From assembly GCA_001915025.1 (NCBI GenBank), contig MNDR01000051.1, forward strand, positions 1 to 44,226: DNA of 44,226 nucleotides, written 5' to 3'. The translations under genes and the position numbers were made by a program. Every line of letters starts with the position of its first letter. Position 1 is the first letter of the stretch. Source of the DNA: Gemmatimonadetes bacterium 13_2_20CM_2_65_7. GTDB taxonomy: Bacteria > Gemmatimonadota > Gemmatimonadetes > Gemmatimonadales > GWC2-71-9. The notes beneath the pieces were generated by a model. That model ran no database searches, was not told where the DNA came from, and saw only the letters and a program-made list of their open reading frames with translations. Of this stretch, positions 17,809 through 27,143 are shown piece after piece.

Positions 17809-18279
17809 ATGGCACGCCGGACGCGTAAGCGCATTTCCCAACCCCGCGCGCAACGGGAGACAAGCGCCGGCGGTGTCGTCTTCCGCCGCGGGCCCGACGG
17901 CCAGGTGCGCTTTCTTCTGATCCGCGACTCCTACAAGAATTGGGGATTCCCCAAGGGGCATCTCGAGCGCGACGAGCCACCGGCCGAGGCGGCGCGGCGC
18001 GAAGTCGCGGAGGAGACCGGCCTCGAGGAGCTGCTGGTTCACGGCCCGATCAAGGTCATCGATTGGTATTTCCGATTCCGCGGCAAGACGATTCACAAGT
18101 ATTGCCACTTTTTCCTGTTCGAATCACGGCGCGGCGATCCGGTCCCCGAGGAAGCCGAGGGAATCACCGCCTGCGTCTGGCATCCTTTGGAAGAGGCGCA
18201 ACAGACGGTCAGCTACGACAACGCGCGTGAGGTGTTACTGCAGGCGGCGGAGATGCAGCAAGCATTGGTGCACACGTGA
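17809..18279 (+). CDS. Nudix hydrolase
   Basis: The product has 156 aa. The Nudix box is complete, from Gly50 to Gly71: GHLERDE, then seven residues, then REVAEETG, with the metal-binding REVAEE. The first 18 residues are basic and may be a flexible tail. The family hydrolyses nucleoside diphosphates linked to another group; a diadenosine polyphosphate or NTP substrate is possible but cannot be read here. It begins 3 bp after mlaD and overlaps the next gene by GTGA, so it belongs to the same transcript. Confidence 0.9.
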   Translation: MARRTRKRISQPRAQRETSAGGVVFRRGPDGQVRFLLIRDSYKNWGFPKGHLERDEPPAEAARREVAEETGLEELLVHGPIKVIDWYFRFRGKTIHKYCHFFLFESRRGDPVPEEAEGITACVWHPLEEAQQTVSYDNAREVLLQAAEMQQALVHT

Positions 18280-19061
18280 CCGCCGCGGCCGCGGCGTATC
18301 CCGTCGTGCCCGTTTTCCATCCGCGCCGCGAGGCGCGGCGCGCGATCAAGCGCGGTTATCCGCGCAGCGCCGGCAGTGTGCGGCTGTGTCGGAGTCTTCA
18401 GGCGGTCGAGCGGCTGCTCGCGCAGCGGCTCGTCGATGCCGTCGTCATCGACGTTCGCCATTGTGATGGCGAGGGGTTGGCGCTGCCAACGCGCTTTCCA
18501 CGCATCCCGATGTACGCGCTCTCCGCGGTCCGCCCCGATGATGGTGCGCTGCTCGAGTCCTGTCGTGATGCGGGGTTCTGTGTACTGGTCGAGGGCGTGG
18601 ACAACGCGGTCGCAGGGGAATGGATCGCGGCGCGCACGGCACAGGTGGCGCGCCGTGCGGCGCTGGCGGACGCGCCCCGGTTGTTGCGGCTGACCGATCG
18701 CCTGCAACTCGCCGCGTGGGATGAAGTGCTGCGCCGCGCCGGCGTCCCGACCAAGACGGGGCATGTCGCCCAGGCGTTGCGCGTAACGCGAGAGCACTTG
18801 TCGCGGGAGTTCGGGGCGGGGGGGGCGCCGAATCTGAAACGCGTGATCGATCTCGCGCGCGCGGCGTGCGCGGCGGACCTGCTCGGCAATCCCGGGTATA
18901 CCGTGCGCGGCGTCGTGCGCATCCTCGGCTACGCCTCCCCCAGTCATTTGGCCGGTGCCGCGCGACGGGTCGCCGGCGCGACACCGCACGAACTGCGTGA
19001 GCTCGGTCCTCGGGGTGTGCTGACGAGGTTCCTCAGAGGAAGGACAAGATCTCGTGCATAG
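18276..19061 (+). CDS. AraC-like helix-turn-helix protein with degenerate receiver-like N-terminus
   Basis: The product has 261 aa starting at GTG. The C-terminal ~95 residues resemble an AraC/XylS DNA-binding domain: a first helix-turn-helix around AQALRVTREHLSREFG and a second around VVRILGYASPSHLAGAARR, followed by GATPHELRE, which matches the family's G.TP..YR end. The N-terminal ~120 residues show a receiver-like alternation (DAVVIDVRHCDGEG, then IPMYALSAV) but without the full acidic pocket, so phosphorylation is doubtful. It is the last gene of the mla transcript, 77 bp before atpA. Its targets are unknown; regulation of the adjacent genes is only a guess. Confidence 0.65.
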   Translation: MTAAAAAYPVVPVFHPRREARRAIKRGYPRSAGSVRLCRSLQAVERLLAQRLVDAVVIDVRHCDGEGLALPTRFPRIPMYALSAVRPDDGALLESCRDAGFCVLVEGVDNAVAGEWIAARTAQVARRAALADAPRLLRLTDRLQLAAWDEVLRRAGVPTKTGHVAQALRVTREHLSREFGAGGAPNLKRVIDLARAACAADLLGNPGYTVRGVVRILGYASPSHLAGAARRVAGATPHELRELGPRGVLTRFLRGRTRSRA

Positions 19062-19102
19062 GTTTTTCGCCGCCCCTTCGCCGCCTTCCGCCGCCGCCTC
19101 TC

Positions 19103-19120
19103 TTGTGATATTTTTCACAA
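19103..19120 (+). promoter_or_regulatory. CRP/FNR-family-like operator before atpA
   Basis: A perfect inverted repeat TTGTGA-TATTTT-TCACAA matches the consensus TGTGA-N6-TCACA of the CRP/FNR superfamily. It ends 18 bp before the atpA ATG, close enough to overlap a promoter or its start point. Which regulator binds it is unknown. Confidence 0.55.
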
Positions 19121-19138
19121 ACTCAAACCGGTAGAGCC

Positions 19139-20671
19139 ATGGCCACCGACTCCATCCTGCGACCCGGCGAGCTCAAGAACCTCCTCCTCAAGGAAATTCA
19201 GGCGGCAGACCTCGCGGACATCGACGTTCGCGAGGTCGGCACGGTCCTCGAGGTGAAGGACGGCATCGCCCGCGTCTACGGCCTCACGTCGGCGATGGCG
19301 GGCGAGATGCTCGAGTTCACGGTCTCCGCGACGGGCGACAAGATCACCGGACTCGCGCTGAATCTCGAGGAAGACAACATTGGCGCGGTCATTTTCGGAG
19401 ACTACCTGGAGCTGCGCGAGGGCGACGAGGTGCGTCGCACGGCCCGCGTGCTCGAGGTCCCCGTCGGGCCGGCGCTGGTCGGCCGCGTGGTCGACGCGCT
19501 GGGGCGGCCCGTCGACGGCCTCGGCCCCATTCACACCACCAAGACGCGCAAAGTCGAGATCGTGGCGCCGGGCATCATCAAGCGGCAGCCCGTCAAAGAG
19601 CCCCTCCAGACCGGCATCAAAGCCATCGATTCGATGATTCCGATCGGCCGCGGCCAGCGTGAGCTGATCATCGGCGATCGCGGCACGGGAAAGACGGCAA
19701 TCGCGATCGATACGATCATCAACCAGAAGGGGCAGGGCGTCACGTGCGTGTACATCGCGATCGGCCAGAAGAATTCGACGGTCGCGTCGGTCGTGGAGCG
19801 GCTCAAGGAGCACGACGCCTTGGAGTACACGATCGTGGTCGTGTCGTCCGCCTCGGAGCCCGCGCCGATGCAGTACATCGCCCCCTACTCCGGCTGCAGC
19901 ATGGCTGAGTACTTCATGTACGACGAGCGCAAGGCGACGTTGTGTGTCTACGACGACCTGTCGAAGCAGGCGGCGGCGTACCGGCAGCTCTCCCTGGTGC
20001 TGCGTCGTCCGCCGGGCCGCGAAGCCTATCCGGGCGACGTCTTCTATCTCCACAGCCGTCTCCTGGAGCGCGCCGCCAAGTTGTCCGATGAAATGGGCGG
20101 TGGCTCGCTGACGGCGCTGCCGATCATCGAGACGCAGGCGGGCGACGTCTCTGCCTACATTCCGACCAACGTCATTTCGATCACCGACGGACAGATCTTC
20201 CTCGAAACCGATCTCTTTTACTCGAACGTGCGGCCCGCCGTGAACGCCGGCATTTCGGTGAGTCGAGTGGGCGGCAACGCGCAGATCAAGGCGATGAAGC
20301 AGGTCGCCGGGCGGCTGCGGCTCGATCTGGCCCAGTATCGCGAGCTGGAGGCGTTCGCGCAGTTCGGCTCGGAGCTCGATCCCGCCACGCAGCGGCAGCT
20401 CGCGCGCGGCGCGCGGGTAGTCGAGGTGCTCAAGCAGCCGCAATACCAGCCGATGCCCGTCGAGCAGCAGGTCATCGTCATTTTCTCCGTCACCAACGGA
20501 CTGGTACACGACGTGGCTGTGCCGCAGATCAAGGAGTGGGAAAAAGGATTGCTCGAGTTCATGGCGGCGCAGCATCCCGAAATCGGCGAAGAGATCCGTA
20601 CGCGGAAAGCGTTGTCCGACGATCTGAGCGGCAGACTGCGCCAAGCGATCGAGGAGTACAAGGCGCTGTAA
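19139..20671 (+). CDS. atpA: ATP synthase F1 subunit alpha
   Basis: Non-catalytic nucleotide-binding subunit of the F1 head. It has 510 aa. Walker A is GDRGTGKT (residues 179-186), preceded by [19 protein letters not shown], and the catalytic Arg finger region ([14 protein letters not shown]) is present. The N-terminal [10 protein letters not shown] helix is where the delta subunit binds in the family, yet no delta gene lies upstream. It is the first gene of an atpA-G-D-C cluster, with a CRP-like palindrome just ahead and only a weak GGTAGAG ribosome binding site. The stop overlaps atpG by one base (TAATG). Confidence 0.97.
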   Translation: MATDSILRPGELKNLLLKEIQAADLADIDVREVGTVLEVKDGIARVYGLTSAMAGEMLEFTVSATGDKITGLALNLEEDNIGAVIFGDYLELREGDEVRRTARVLEVPVGPALVGRVVDALGRPVDGLGPIHTTKTRKVEIVAPGIIKRQPVKEPLQTGIKAIDSMIPIGRGQRELIIGDRGTGKTAIAIDTIINQKGQGVTCVYIAIGQKNSTVASVVERLKEHDALEYTIVVVSSASEPAPMQYIAPYSGCSMAEYFMYDERKATLCVYDDLSKQAAAYRQLSLVLRRPPGREAYPGDVFYLHSRLLERAAKLSDEMGGGSLTALPIIETQAGDVSAYIPTNVISITDGQIFLETDLFYSNVRPAVNAGISVSRVGGNAQIKAMKQVAGRLRLDLAQYRELEAFAQFGSELDPATQRQLARGARVVEVLKQPQYQPMPVEQQVIVIFSVTNGLVHDVAVPQIKEWEKGLLEFMAAQHPEIGEEIRTRKALSDDLSGRLRQAIEEYKAL

Positions 20672-21549
20672 TGGCGAAGCCACGCGAGCTGAAGCGACGC
20701 ATCCGATCGGTGCAAAACACCCGCAAGATCACGAAGACGATGGAGCTCGTCTCCACGTCAAAGCTCAAGCGCGCTCAGGATCGCGTCGTGGGCGCTCGCC
20801 CGTACGCGCAGGCGCTGGCCGAAGTGATCGGCGAGTTATACTCGCCCGAGCTGGCCGAGCGGTTCCCCCTGCTGCGCCAGCCCGGCCGTAGCGTGCGCGG
20901 CGCGGGGGTGAGGCGCTCCGCCTTGCTGCTTATCACGTCAAATCGCGGTTTGTGCGGCGCGTTCAATTCCAACCTGATCCGTGAAGCCCGGCGCCGGCTC
21001 GAAGAGCTGGAAGCGCAGGATACGCATACGGAGCTGCACCTCGTCGGCAAGAAAGGCGTCAGCTACTTCAAGTTCACGCGCCGCAACGTCGCGTCCCAGC
21101 GGGTCGATATCGGCGATCGTCCCACGCTGCGGCACGCCGAAGAGCTCGTGCAGCCGCTGATGGATCGGTTCGCGGCCGGAGACCTCGATGCAGTGGATGT
21201 CGTATTCGCGAAGTTCAACAGCGCGGTGAGCACGCCGCCGACGACGATGCGGATTCTACCTGTGACTCCGCCAACCAAGCGGCGGTCGGTCAATTACATC
21301 CTCGAGCCTTCGGCGGAGGAGATTCTCGACGAGCTGCTTCCGTTGTACGTACAGAACCAGTTCTATCGCGCCCTCGTCGAGACGGCGGCGGCCGAGCACG
21401 GCGCGCGACGTACGGCGATGAAGAACGCCACAGACGCCGGTCAAGACATGCTGACGATCTTGCAGCGCACGTTCAACCGCGCGCGCCAGGCGCAGATCAC
21501 GCAAGAGCTCGCGGAAATTGTTGGGGGAGCCGAGGCTCTCAAAGGATAG
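20671..21549 (+). CDS. atpG: ATP synthase F1 subunit gamma
   Basis: Central rotor shaft linking F0 rotation to catalysis. The 292-aa product starts with the conserved helix ELKRRIRSVQNTRKITKTME and ends with the second coiled-coil helix (MKNATDAGQDMLTILQRTFN, then RARQAQITQELAEIVGGAEAL). The central Rossmann-like part includes LLITSNRGLCGAFN. The start shares a base with the atpA stop and the gene lies 3 bp before atpD. Confidence 0.96.
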   Translation: MAKPRELKRRIRSVQNTRKITKTMELVSTSKLKRAQDRVVGARPYAQALAEVIGELYSPELAERFPLLRQPGRSVRGAGVRRSALLLITSNRGLCGAFNSNLIREARRRLEELEAQDTHTELHLVGKKGVSYFKFTRRNVASQRVDIGDRPTLRHAEELVQPLMDRFAAGDLDAVDVVFAKFNSAVSTPPTTMRILPVTPPTKRRSVNYILEPSAEEILDELLPLYVQNQFYRALVETAAAEHGARRTAMKNATDAGQDMLTILQRTFNRARQAQITQELAEIVGGAEALKG

Positions 21550-23203
<1,654 letters not shown>

Positions 23204-23207
<4 letters not shown>

Positions 23208-23264
23208 CTTCTGCAAGGGTTTTTCCTGCTCCTGACTATTGACTTCTGCAACGCTTTTTCCAAC
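23204..23264 (+). repeat. Tandem promoter-like repeat TTGACTTCTGCAA...TTTTTCC
   Basis: Two near-identical 23-nt copies begin at 23204 and 23239, 35 bp apart (TTGACTTCTGCAA, two or three variable bases, TTTTTCC). The first starts inside the atpC stop codon. The second is followed by AACCGTAG; a related element with a 17-bp spacer and TACCGTAG lies at 25854-25884 before another barrel gene. They may be duplicated -35 regions for the barrel-protein gene at 23344. Confidence 0.55.
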
Positions 23265-23343
23265 CGTAGTCCCGGCTAACGCGCCCTAATTTCGCAACCC
23301 CCTACAGGGGTGCTTGTCTACGACTTCCATCTGGAGGCGGGAT

Positions 23344-23898
23344 ATGAAGCGTCTGAGCAGTGTGGTGCTCGTGGCGACGGCCCTGTGCATGGTTGCGGCC
23401 TCGTCAGCGAAGGCCCAAGGCACTCTGCGGTACGGATTCAGTGGCGGCTTGCTGCTGCCCACCGGTAACTACAAATCGGGTGACAAGCTCGGCTGGGTCG
23501 GTGGTGTAGGCGCGACCTATTGGTTGCCGGGCAACTTCGGCGTGCGTGGTGAGCTGTCGTATTCGCAGACGTCTCACGATTCCGCCACCTTTGGTGCCGC
23601 GGGTCACACGAAGATTATCGGTGGGATGGCGTCCGCCGTCTATGCACTGAACCCGGCGAGCGCACCCGCACGCATCATCCTCTCGGCTGGACTGGGCTTT
23701 TACAACGTGAAGCTCGACGCGAACGGCGTCTCCCTCCCTTCCAGCACGAAGGTCGGATTCGGTGGCGGTGCCGCGGTCGCGTTCAAGCTCGGTGCCGGCA
23801 GCACGCGCCTGGTGGTCGCGAGCCGTTATCAGACCGTCAGCGCGAGTCCGTCGCTGAACTTTATCCCGATCACGGTCGGCTTCAGCTTTGGCAAGTAA
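23344..23898 (+). CDS. Predicted outer-membrane beta-barrel protein
   Basis: The product has 184 aa. A signal peptide (MKRLSSVVLVATALCMVAAS) ends at AKAQ. The mature part is a small barrel with Gly-rich turns: GFSGGLLLPTGNYKSGDKL, VGGVGATYWL, RGELSYSQ and a final strand FIPITVGFSFGK. It resembles the OmpW/OmpA-barrel or PorT-like class of eight-strand proteins. I chose ATG 23344 because CTGGAGG lies just before it and the signal peptide begins there. It is the first of a row of five such genes. The cargo or role is unknown. Confidence 0.75.
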   Translation: MKRLSSVVLVATALCMVAASSAKAQGTLRYGFSGGLLLPTGNYKSGDKLGWVGGVGATYWLPGNFGVRGELSYSQTSHDSATFGAAGHTKIIGGMASAVYALNPASAPARIILSAGLGFYNVKLDANGVSLPSSTKVGFGGGAAVAFKLGAGSTRLVVASRYQTVSASPSLNFIPITVGFSFGK

Positions 23899-23949
23899 CC
23901 CGGGGTTCACATTCGCGCCTGACAGTCTCCTCTACTGGAGGGTTCGGTA

Positions 23950-24414
23950 ATGCGTAAACTCATGGGTTGTGCAATAGCAGCCGCCGCGCTGGTTGCGCTT
24001 CCGCAGGTCGTGCATGCGCAGCGCGCGCGCTGGGGGTTCGTGTCGAGTGGGCCGCTCTCGTTTGAGCCTCGCTTTACACTCAGTTATCTCACTGGCGGCG
24101 GCGGTCACGCGCTGGCGTTCGATCCCGATGTGAACGTGTTGTACAAGTTCAGTTCCAGCACGGCGAAGAAGGGAGCCTACGCCACTGGTGGGCTCGGTGT
24201 CGCTATCTCGAGCCTCGGCGCCACCGGGTTCCCGAGCACCAGCTCGACGCAGTTATCACTGAATGGTGGTATTGGCACCCGCATTCCGATGCAGGGTGCG
24301 GCGTCGGCTTGGCGTGTGGAAGGATTCTTCAAGTACAATTTCTCGCAAACGAGCAAGGGCATTCCGAGCAGCTACGGCATCGGGGCCCGGATCGGCATGT
24401 CGTTCTGGCGTTAA
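23950..24414 (+). CDS. Predicted small outer-membrane protein (paralogue A)
   Basis: The product has 154 aa with signal peptide MRKLMGCAIAAAALVALPQV ending at VHAQ. The mature chain has repeated short strands: LSFEPRFTLSYLTGGGGHAL, FDPDVNVLYKF, YATGGLGVAIS, LSLNGGIGTRIP, WRVEGFFKYNF, and GIGARIGMSFWR at the end. It is clearly paralogous to the next gene: both start MRKL.G and share PDVNVL, the LNGGIG.R segment and a closing I.IG.S.W pattern. Even the bases before the ATG match (ACTGGAGG then TTCGGTA). The function is unknown. Confidence 0.72.
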   Translation: MRKLMGCAIAAAALVALPQVVHAQRARWGFVSSGPLSFEPRFTLSYLTGGGGHALAFDPDVNVLYKFSSSTAKKGAYATGGLGVAISSLGATGFPSTSSTQLSLNGGIGTRIPMQGAASAWRVEGFFKYNFSQTSKGIPSSYGIGARIGMSFWR

Positions 24415-24457
24415 GCCCGGAGCGGCGTGAGCCGCGTCACTAGTTCGTCTGTAAACC

Positions 24458-24489
24458 ATGGCCCGTCAGGCTTCTAGCCGGCGGGCCAT
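24458..24489 (+). terminator. Hairpin after paralogue A, terminator-like
   Basis: ATGGCCCG (24458-24465) pairs with CGGGCCAT (24482-24489), with an inner GGC/GCC pairing. The T-rich stretch after it is weak (TGGCTTCTTCT). Confidence 0.45.
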
Positions 24490-24511
24490 TGGCTTCTTCT
24501 CAAATTGTCGC

Positions 24512-24540
24512 TTGACAGAAATTCGCATGGTTCTTAACGA
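24512..24540 (+). promoter_or_regulatory. Sigma-70-type promoter of paralogue B
   Basis: TTGACA (24512-24517), a 17-bp spacer and TAACGA (24535-24540), 37 bp before the ATG at 24578. The -35 is perfect; the -10 is moderate. Confidence 0.55.
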
Positions 24541-24577
24541 TGTGGCGGTTTTGACCACCTCAACTGGAGGCTTCGGT

Positions 24578-25144
24578 ATGCGGAAGCTCATCGGCGTAGC
24601 CGTGTTGTCCGCGATCGCCCTATCGCTTCCTCAAGTGGCTCAGGCGCAACGGCGCGCGACATCCGCGGGGATGGGCGGCGCTGAACACGAACTTGGTGTG
24701 GACATCGGCGTCGCCTACACGAAACCGTCGAACGTGAGCGGCGGCATCACCATTCAGACGCCCTTCGACGTGCGGTTCGGATTTGTCCCATCGCGCGGCA
24801 ACATGATGTGGGAGCCACGCGTCACACTCAACTTCAGTACCGTTGGCGGCACGACGACGTACCTCTTCACGCCCGACGTCAACGTCTTGATCTCGAACAG
24901 CCCGGGCGGACATCGACGGGGAATGTACTTCACCGGTGGCGGCGGTTTGGTCATGGGTGATCTTGGCAGGGGCACCGGCACGGCGCTGGAGCTGAACGGT
25001 GGTATTGGTTGGCGGAAGCCGTACGGCAGCGCCGCCTGGCGGTACCAAGTCGGCGTGCAGTGGGTATCCTCGAGCACCAACCTCGCCCCATTCGCGGATT
25101 ACTTCGCGATCGGCGGCAGCATCGGCATTTCACTCTGGCACTAA
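24578..25144 (+). CDS. Predicted small outer-membrane protein (paralogue B)
   Basis: The product has 188 aa. The signal peptide MRKLIGVAVLSAIALSLPQV ends at AQAQ. The mature part is strand-rich (ELGVDIGVAYTKPS, FDVRFGFVPSRG, WEPRVTLNFSTVGG, LELNGGIGWRKP, YFAIGGSIGISLWH). It is about 34 residues longer than paralogue A, mainly through an extra N-terminal strand pair. The start is fixed by ACTGGAGG and the signal peptide; a promoter and a strong hairpin frame it as a separate unit. Tandem duplication with paralogue A is the simplest origin. Confidence 0.75.
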   Translation: MRKLIGVAVLSAIALSLPQVAQAQRRATSAGMGGAEHELGVDIGVAYTKPSNVSGGITIQTPFDVRFGFVPSRGNMMWEPRVTLNFSTVGGTTTYLFTPDVNVLISNSPGGHRRGMYFTGGGGLVMGDLGRGTGTALELNGGIGWRKPYGSAAWRYQVGVQWVSSSTNLAPFADYFAIGGSIGISLWH

Positions 25145-25157
25145 GCCTTCACACCTG

Positions 25158-25189
25158 GCGCGGCGTTCCGGATTTGCGGAACGCCGCGC
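25158..25189 (+). terminator. Strong hairpin after paralogue B
   Basis: A perfect 13-bp stem (GCGCGGCGTTCCG at 25158-25170, CGGAACGCCGCGC at 25177-25189) with a 6-nt loop lies 14 bp after the stop. It lacks a T-run, so it may terminate weakly or protect the mRNA end. Confidence 0.6.
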
Positions 25190-25233
25190 TGTCCATCGGG
25201 TACGTTTCGCAACCAAATTCAGGAGATCAGGCA

Positions 25234-25842
25234 ATGCGACGGTTTGACGCCGTGTGGCCGCTGCTCATGAGCGCCGGATTAGGTACCACTGCCGCGGCAC
25301 AGGCGACCGGGTTGCCCAGCTTCAACGCACCCTATCGCGCGTTCACGCGGTCCGAAATCGGCGTGGTGCTCACGTTCCCCAATGGCGGTGGCACGGCGAT
25401 CGAAGGCGCCTATCGAGTCTCGCGCGGCAAGTTCGATCTCGGCTTTCGGGGCGGCATCTTCACTCCGGGCGGCAGCGGGAACAGCGTGCTGCTCGTCGGC
25501 GCCGAGGCGCGCGAGCGCGTGGTGTCGCACACGGAGGACTTTCCGCTCGACGGCGCGTTGATCGTCGGGATCGGCGGCGGGTTCGTCAGCAGCAGCTCCG
25601 CGCTGTTCGTCCCGGTGGGCATATCGTTGGGACGGCGCATCGATCCGAAGGGCTCGAAGATCAGCATCGTTCCCTACGCGCAGCCGACGGCCTTGCTCGT
25701 CGCGCGCAGCGGGACGACGCTCGTCCACTTCACGCTCGGCCTCGGCGGTGATTTCCGGTTGTCGCCGCGGTTCGACGCGCGGATCAGCGCGGGTCTCGAC
25801 GACGTCGAAGGTGTGTCACTTAGCGCCGTGTGGGTGCATTAG
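25234..25842 (+). CDS. Predicted outer-membrane beta-barrel protein
   Basis: The product has 202 aa. A signal peptide (MRRFDAVWPLLMSAGLGTT) ends near AAAQ. The mature protein alternates strands and turns (RSEIGVVLTFPNGGG, FDLGFRGGIFTPGGSG, GALIVGIGGGFVSSSSALFV, SKISIVPYAQPTALLVA, FTLGLGGDFRLSPRFDARIS) and ends LSAVWVH. CAGGAG lies 9 nt before the ATG. It shares architecture but little sequence with its neighbours. I assign no specific family. Confidence 0.72.
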   Translation: MRRFDAVWPLLMSAGLGTTAAAQATGLPSFNAPYRAFTRSEIGVVLTFPNGGGTAIEGAYRVSRGKFDLGFRGGIFTPGGSGNSVLLVGAEARERVVSHTEDFPLDGALIVGIGGGFVSSSSALFVPVGISLGRRIDPKGSKISIVPYAQPTALLVARSGTTLVHFTLGLGGDFRLSPRFDARISAGLDDVEGVSLSAVWVH

Positions 25843-25853
25843 CCCGACACGGA

Positions 25854-25882
25854 TTGACTTGCCCGACGGGTTTTCCTACCGT
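25854..25882 (+). promoter_or_regulatory. Promoter-like element of the barrel gene at 25937
   Basis: TTGACT (25854-25859), 17-bp spacer, TACCGT (25877-25882). The block TTTTCC-T/A-ACCGTAG is shared with the element at 23239, suggesting a common promoter type. Confidence 0.4.
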
Positions 25883-25936
25883 AGGAGCCTCTCGGGAGCC
25901 TGGCAGCTCGCACCTCACGCCTCGCGGAGGATACGA

Positions 25937-26596
25937 ATGAAGCGGATAGTAACGATAGCAGCGCTGATCATGTTTGCGGCGACGCCCGCCCCCGCGCTGG
26001 CTCAATGGGCGGGGATGCCGGTCTGGAATAATCCCAAGGGCGGCACGGGCGTCACGGTCGACGGCGACCTGGGCTTCCCGAACAGCAACGCCGGCAAGGG
26101 GACGGCGTTCGGCGCGCGCGCCACGCTTGGTCTCGCCAACATCAGCTTTACCGCCGGCGTTTCGAGCTGGAAGCCGAGTGGATACAGCCAGAGCTTGACG
26201 TCCGTCGGCGGCACAGCGCAGTTCAAAGTCATCGGCGGCAGTCTCATCCCGGTAGCGCTGAACTTCCAGCTCGGCGGCAGCACGACCAGCTCGGTGGATA
26301 CCGGGACGGTGACGTTGGTACCCAAACTCACGACGTTCTTCGGGGGCGCGGGCGTCAGCGTCAACGTGCCGACGCCGGGCATCAACATCGAGCCGTACCT
26401 GTCCATCAGTAATCGTTGGCGCAAGCCGTCAGGCGGCAGCACGGCATCCAACGTCGGCTGGGTGATCGGCGCGAACGTTGGGTTCGGCATGCTCGGCCTG
26501 CACCTGGCATACGACTCGCAGAAGGTGGGTGGCGTGACCCGCGGCGTCATCGGCATCGGCGCGCACGTCGCGTTGAAGGCTCCCGCCGGGATGTAA
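25937..26596 (+). CDS. Predicted outer-membrane beta-barrel protein
   Basis: The product has 219 aa. The signal peptide MKRIVTIAALIMFAATPAPA ends at LAQ. The mature part has long Gly/Ser/Thr-rich strands (GTGVTVDGDLGFPNSN, ARATLGLANISFTAG, GTAQFKVIGGSLIPVALNFQ, IEPYLSISNRWRKPSGG, GWVIGANVGFGMLGLHLAYD). It has the look of a complete small porin-like barrel, but it ends KAPAGM without a terminal aromatic residue. GCGGAGG precedes the ATG. A perfect palindrome GGGGCGCGCGCCCC (26631-26644) lies after it. Confidence 0.72.
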   Translation: MKRIVTIAALIMFAATPAPALAQWAGMPVWNNPKGGTGVTVDGDLGFPNSNAGKGTAFGARATLGLANISFTAGVSSWKPSGYSQSLTSVGGTAQFKVIGGSLIPVALNFQLGGSTTSSVDTGTVTLVPKLTTFFGGAGVSVNVPTPGINIEPYLSISNRWRKPSGGSTASNVGWVIGANVGFGMLGLHLAYDSQKVGGVTRGVIGIGAHVALKAPAGM

Positions 26597-26664
26597 CCCG
26601 CAGTAGCTTTGGGGCGCGCCGTCCCGTGTTGGGGCGCGCGCCCCTAGGCTTTCCCAGGAGATTC

Positions 26665-27039
26665 GTGATTCAGACTGCAATGCGGGCGGGGGGGGGCCTA
26701 GCGGCCCTGGCCCTCATGGTGAGCGGCTGCGCCCTGACCTTTGACGCAACGCAGCTTGGGGTGCCGACTTCCCTGGCCGAGTCGGCGCAGTCGCCGGTTT
26801 CGCAGGGCACTCCCTTCCGCATCACCAAGCATCCCGTCTTCCTGCTGTGGGGGCTCGCCGGGGCCTCCCGCCCCAATGCCGAGGACGTGCTCGCGGGTCA
26901 GGTCGGGACGGGCTCCCGTATCACCAACTTGCGCATCAAGGTGCGGAGCCGGTGGCCGGATCTGCTCGTCACAGTGCTGACCGCCGGTTTCATATCTCCC
27001 CGCTCGGTCACCTTCGAAGGAGTCATCGTCCCGAAGTAG
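26665..27039 (+). CDS. Small lipoprotein, distantly Bor-like
   Basis: The product has 124 aa from a GTG with CAGGAG 5 nt upstream. The lipobox LMVSGC (Cys at about 22) predicts lipidation. The mature chain, with FRITKHPVFLLWGLAG, then a linker and an LVTVLTAGFISPRSVTFEG stretch, is reminiscent of the Bor/Iss outer-membrane lipoprotein layout (HHFFVSGIG and GLLGFITLGIYTPLEARV in phage lambda Bor). The similarity is at pattern level only and the assignment is tentative. It is separated from the barrel gene by a GC palindrome and from the receptor gene by ~100 bp. Confidence 0.65.
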   Translation: MIQTAMRAGGGLAALALMVSGCALTFDATQLGVPTSLAESAQSPVSQGTPFRITKHPVFLLWGLAGASRPNAEDVLAGQVGTGSRITNLRIKVRSRWPDLLVTVLTAGFISPRSVTFEGVIVPK

Positions 27040-27143
27040 TCCCCGTCAGATTGAGACATCGCTCTAGCGGTCCCTCCGTTCGCATGGTATATGGAAAAAA
27101 TCGTGGTGTGGTCCGCAGGTGCACCGTCCACCTGGGAGGACTC

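Noticed and set aside
19115-20683. 522-codon open frame antisense to atpA
   Set aside because: It is a high-GC shadow: it mirrors a highly conserved gene in full, has low-complexity Arg/Asp/Leu-rich composition and no recognisable domain.
26847-27143. Earlier start for the first SusC gene, overlapping the lipoprotein gene
   Set aside because: A good ribosome binding site and a signal peptide both point to ATG 27144; upstream residues look like out-of-frame reading of the lipoprotein gene.
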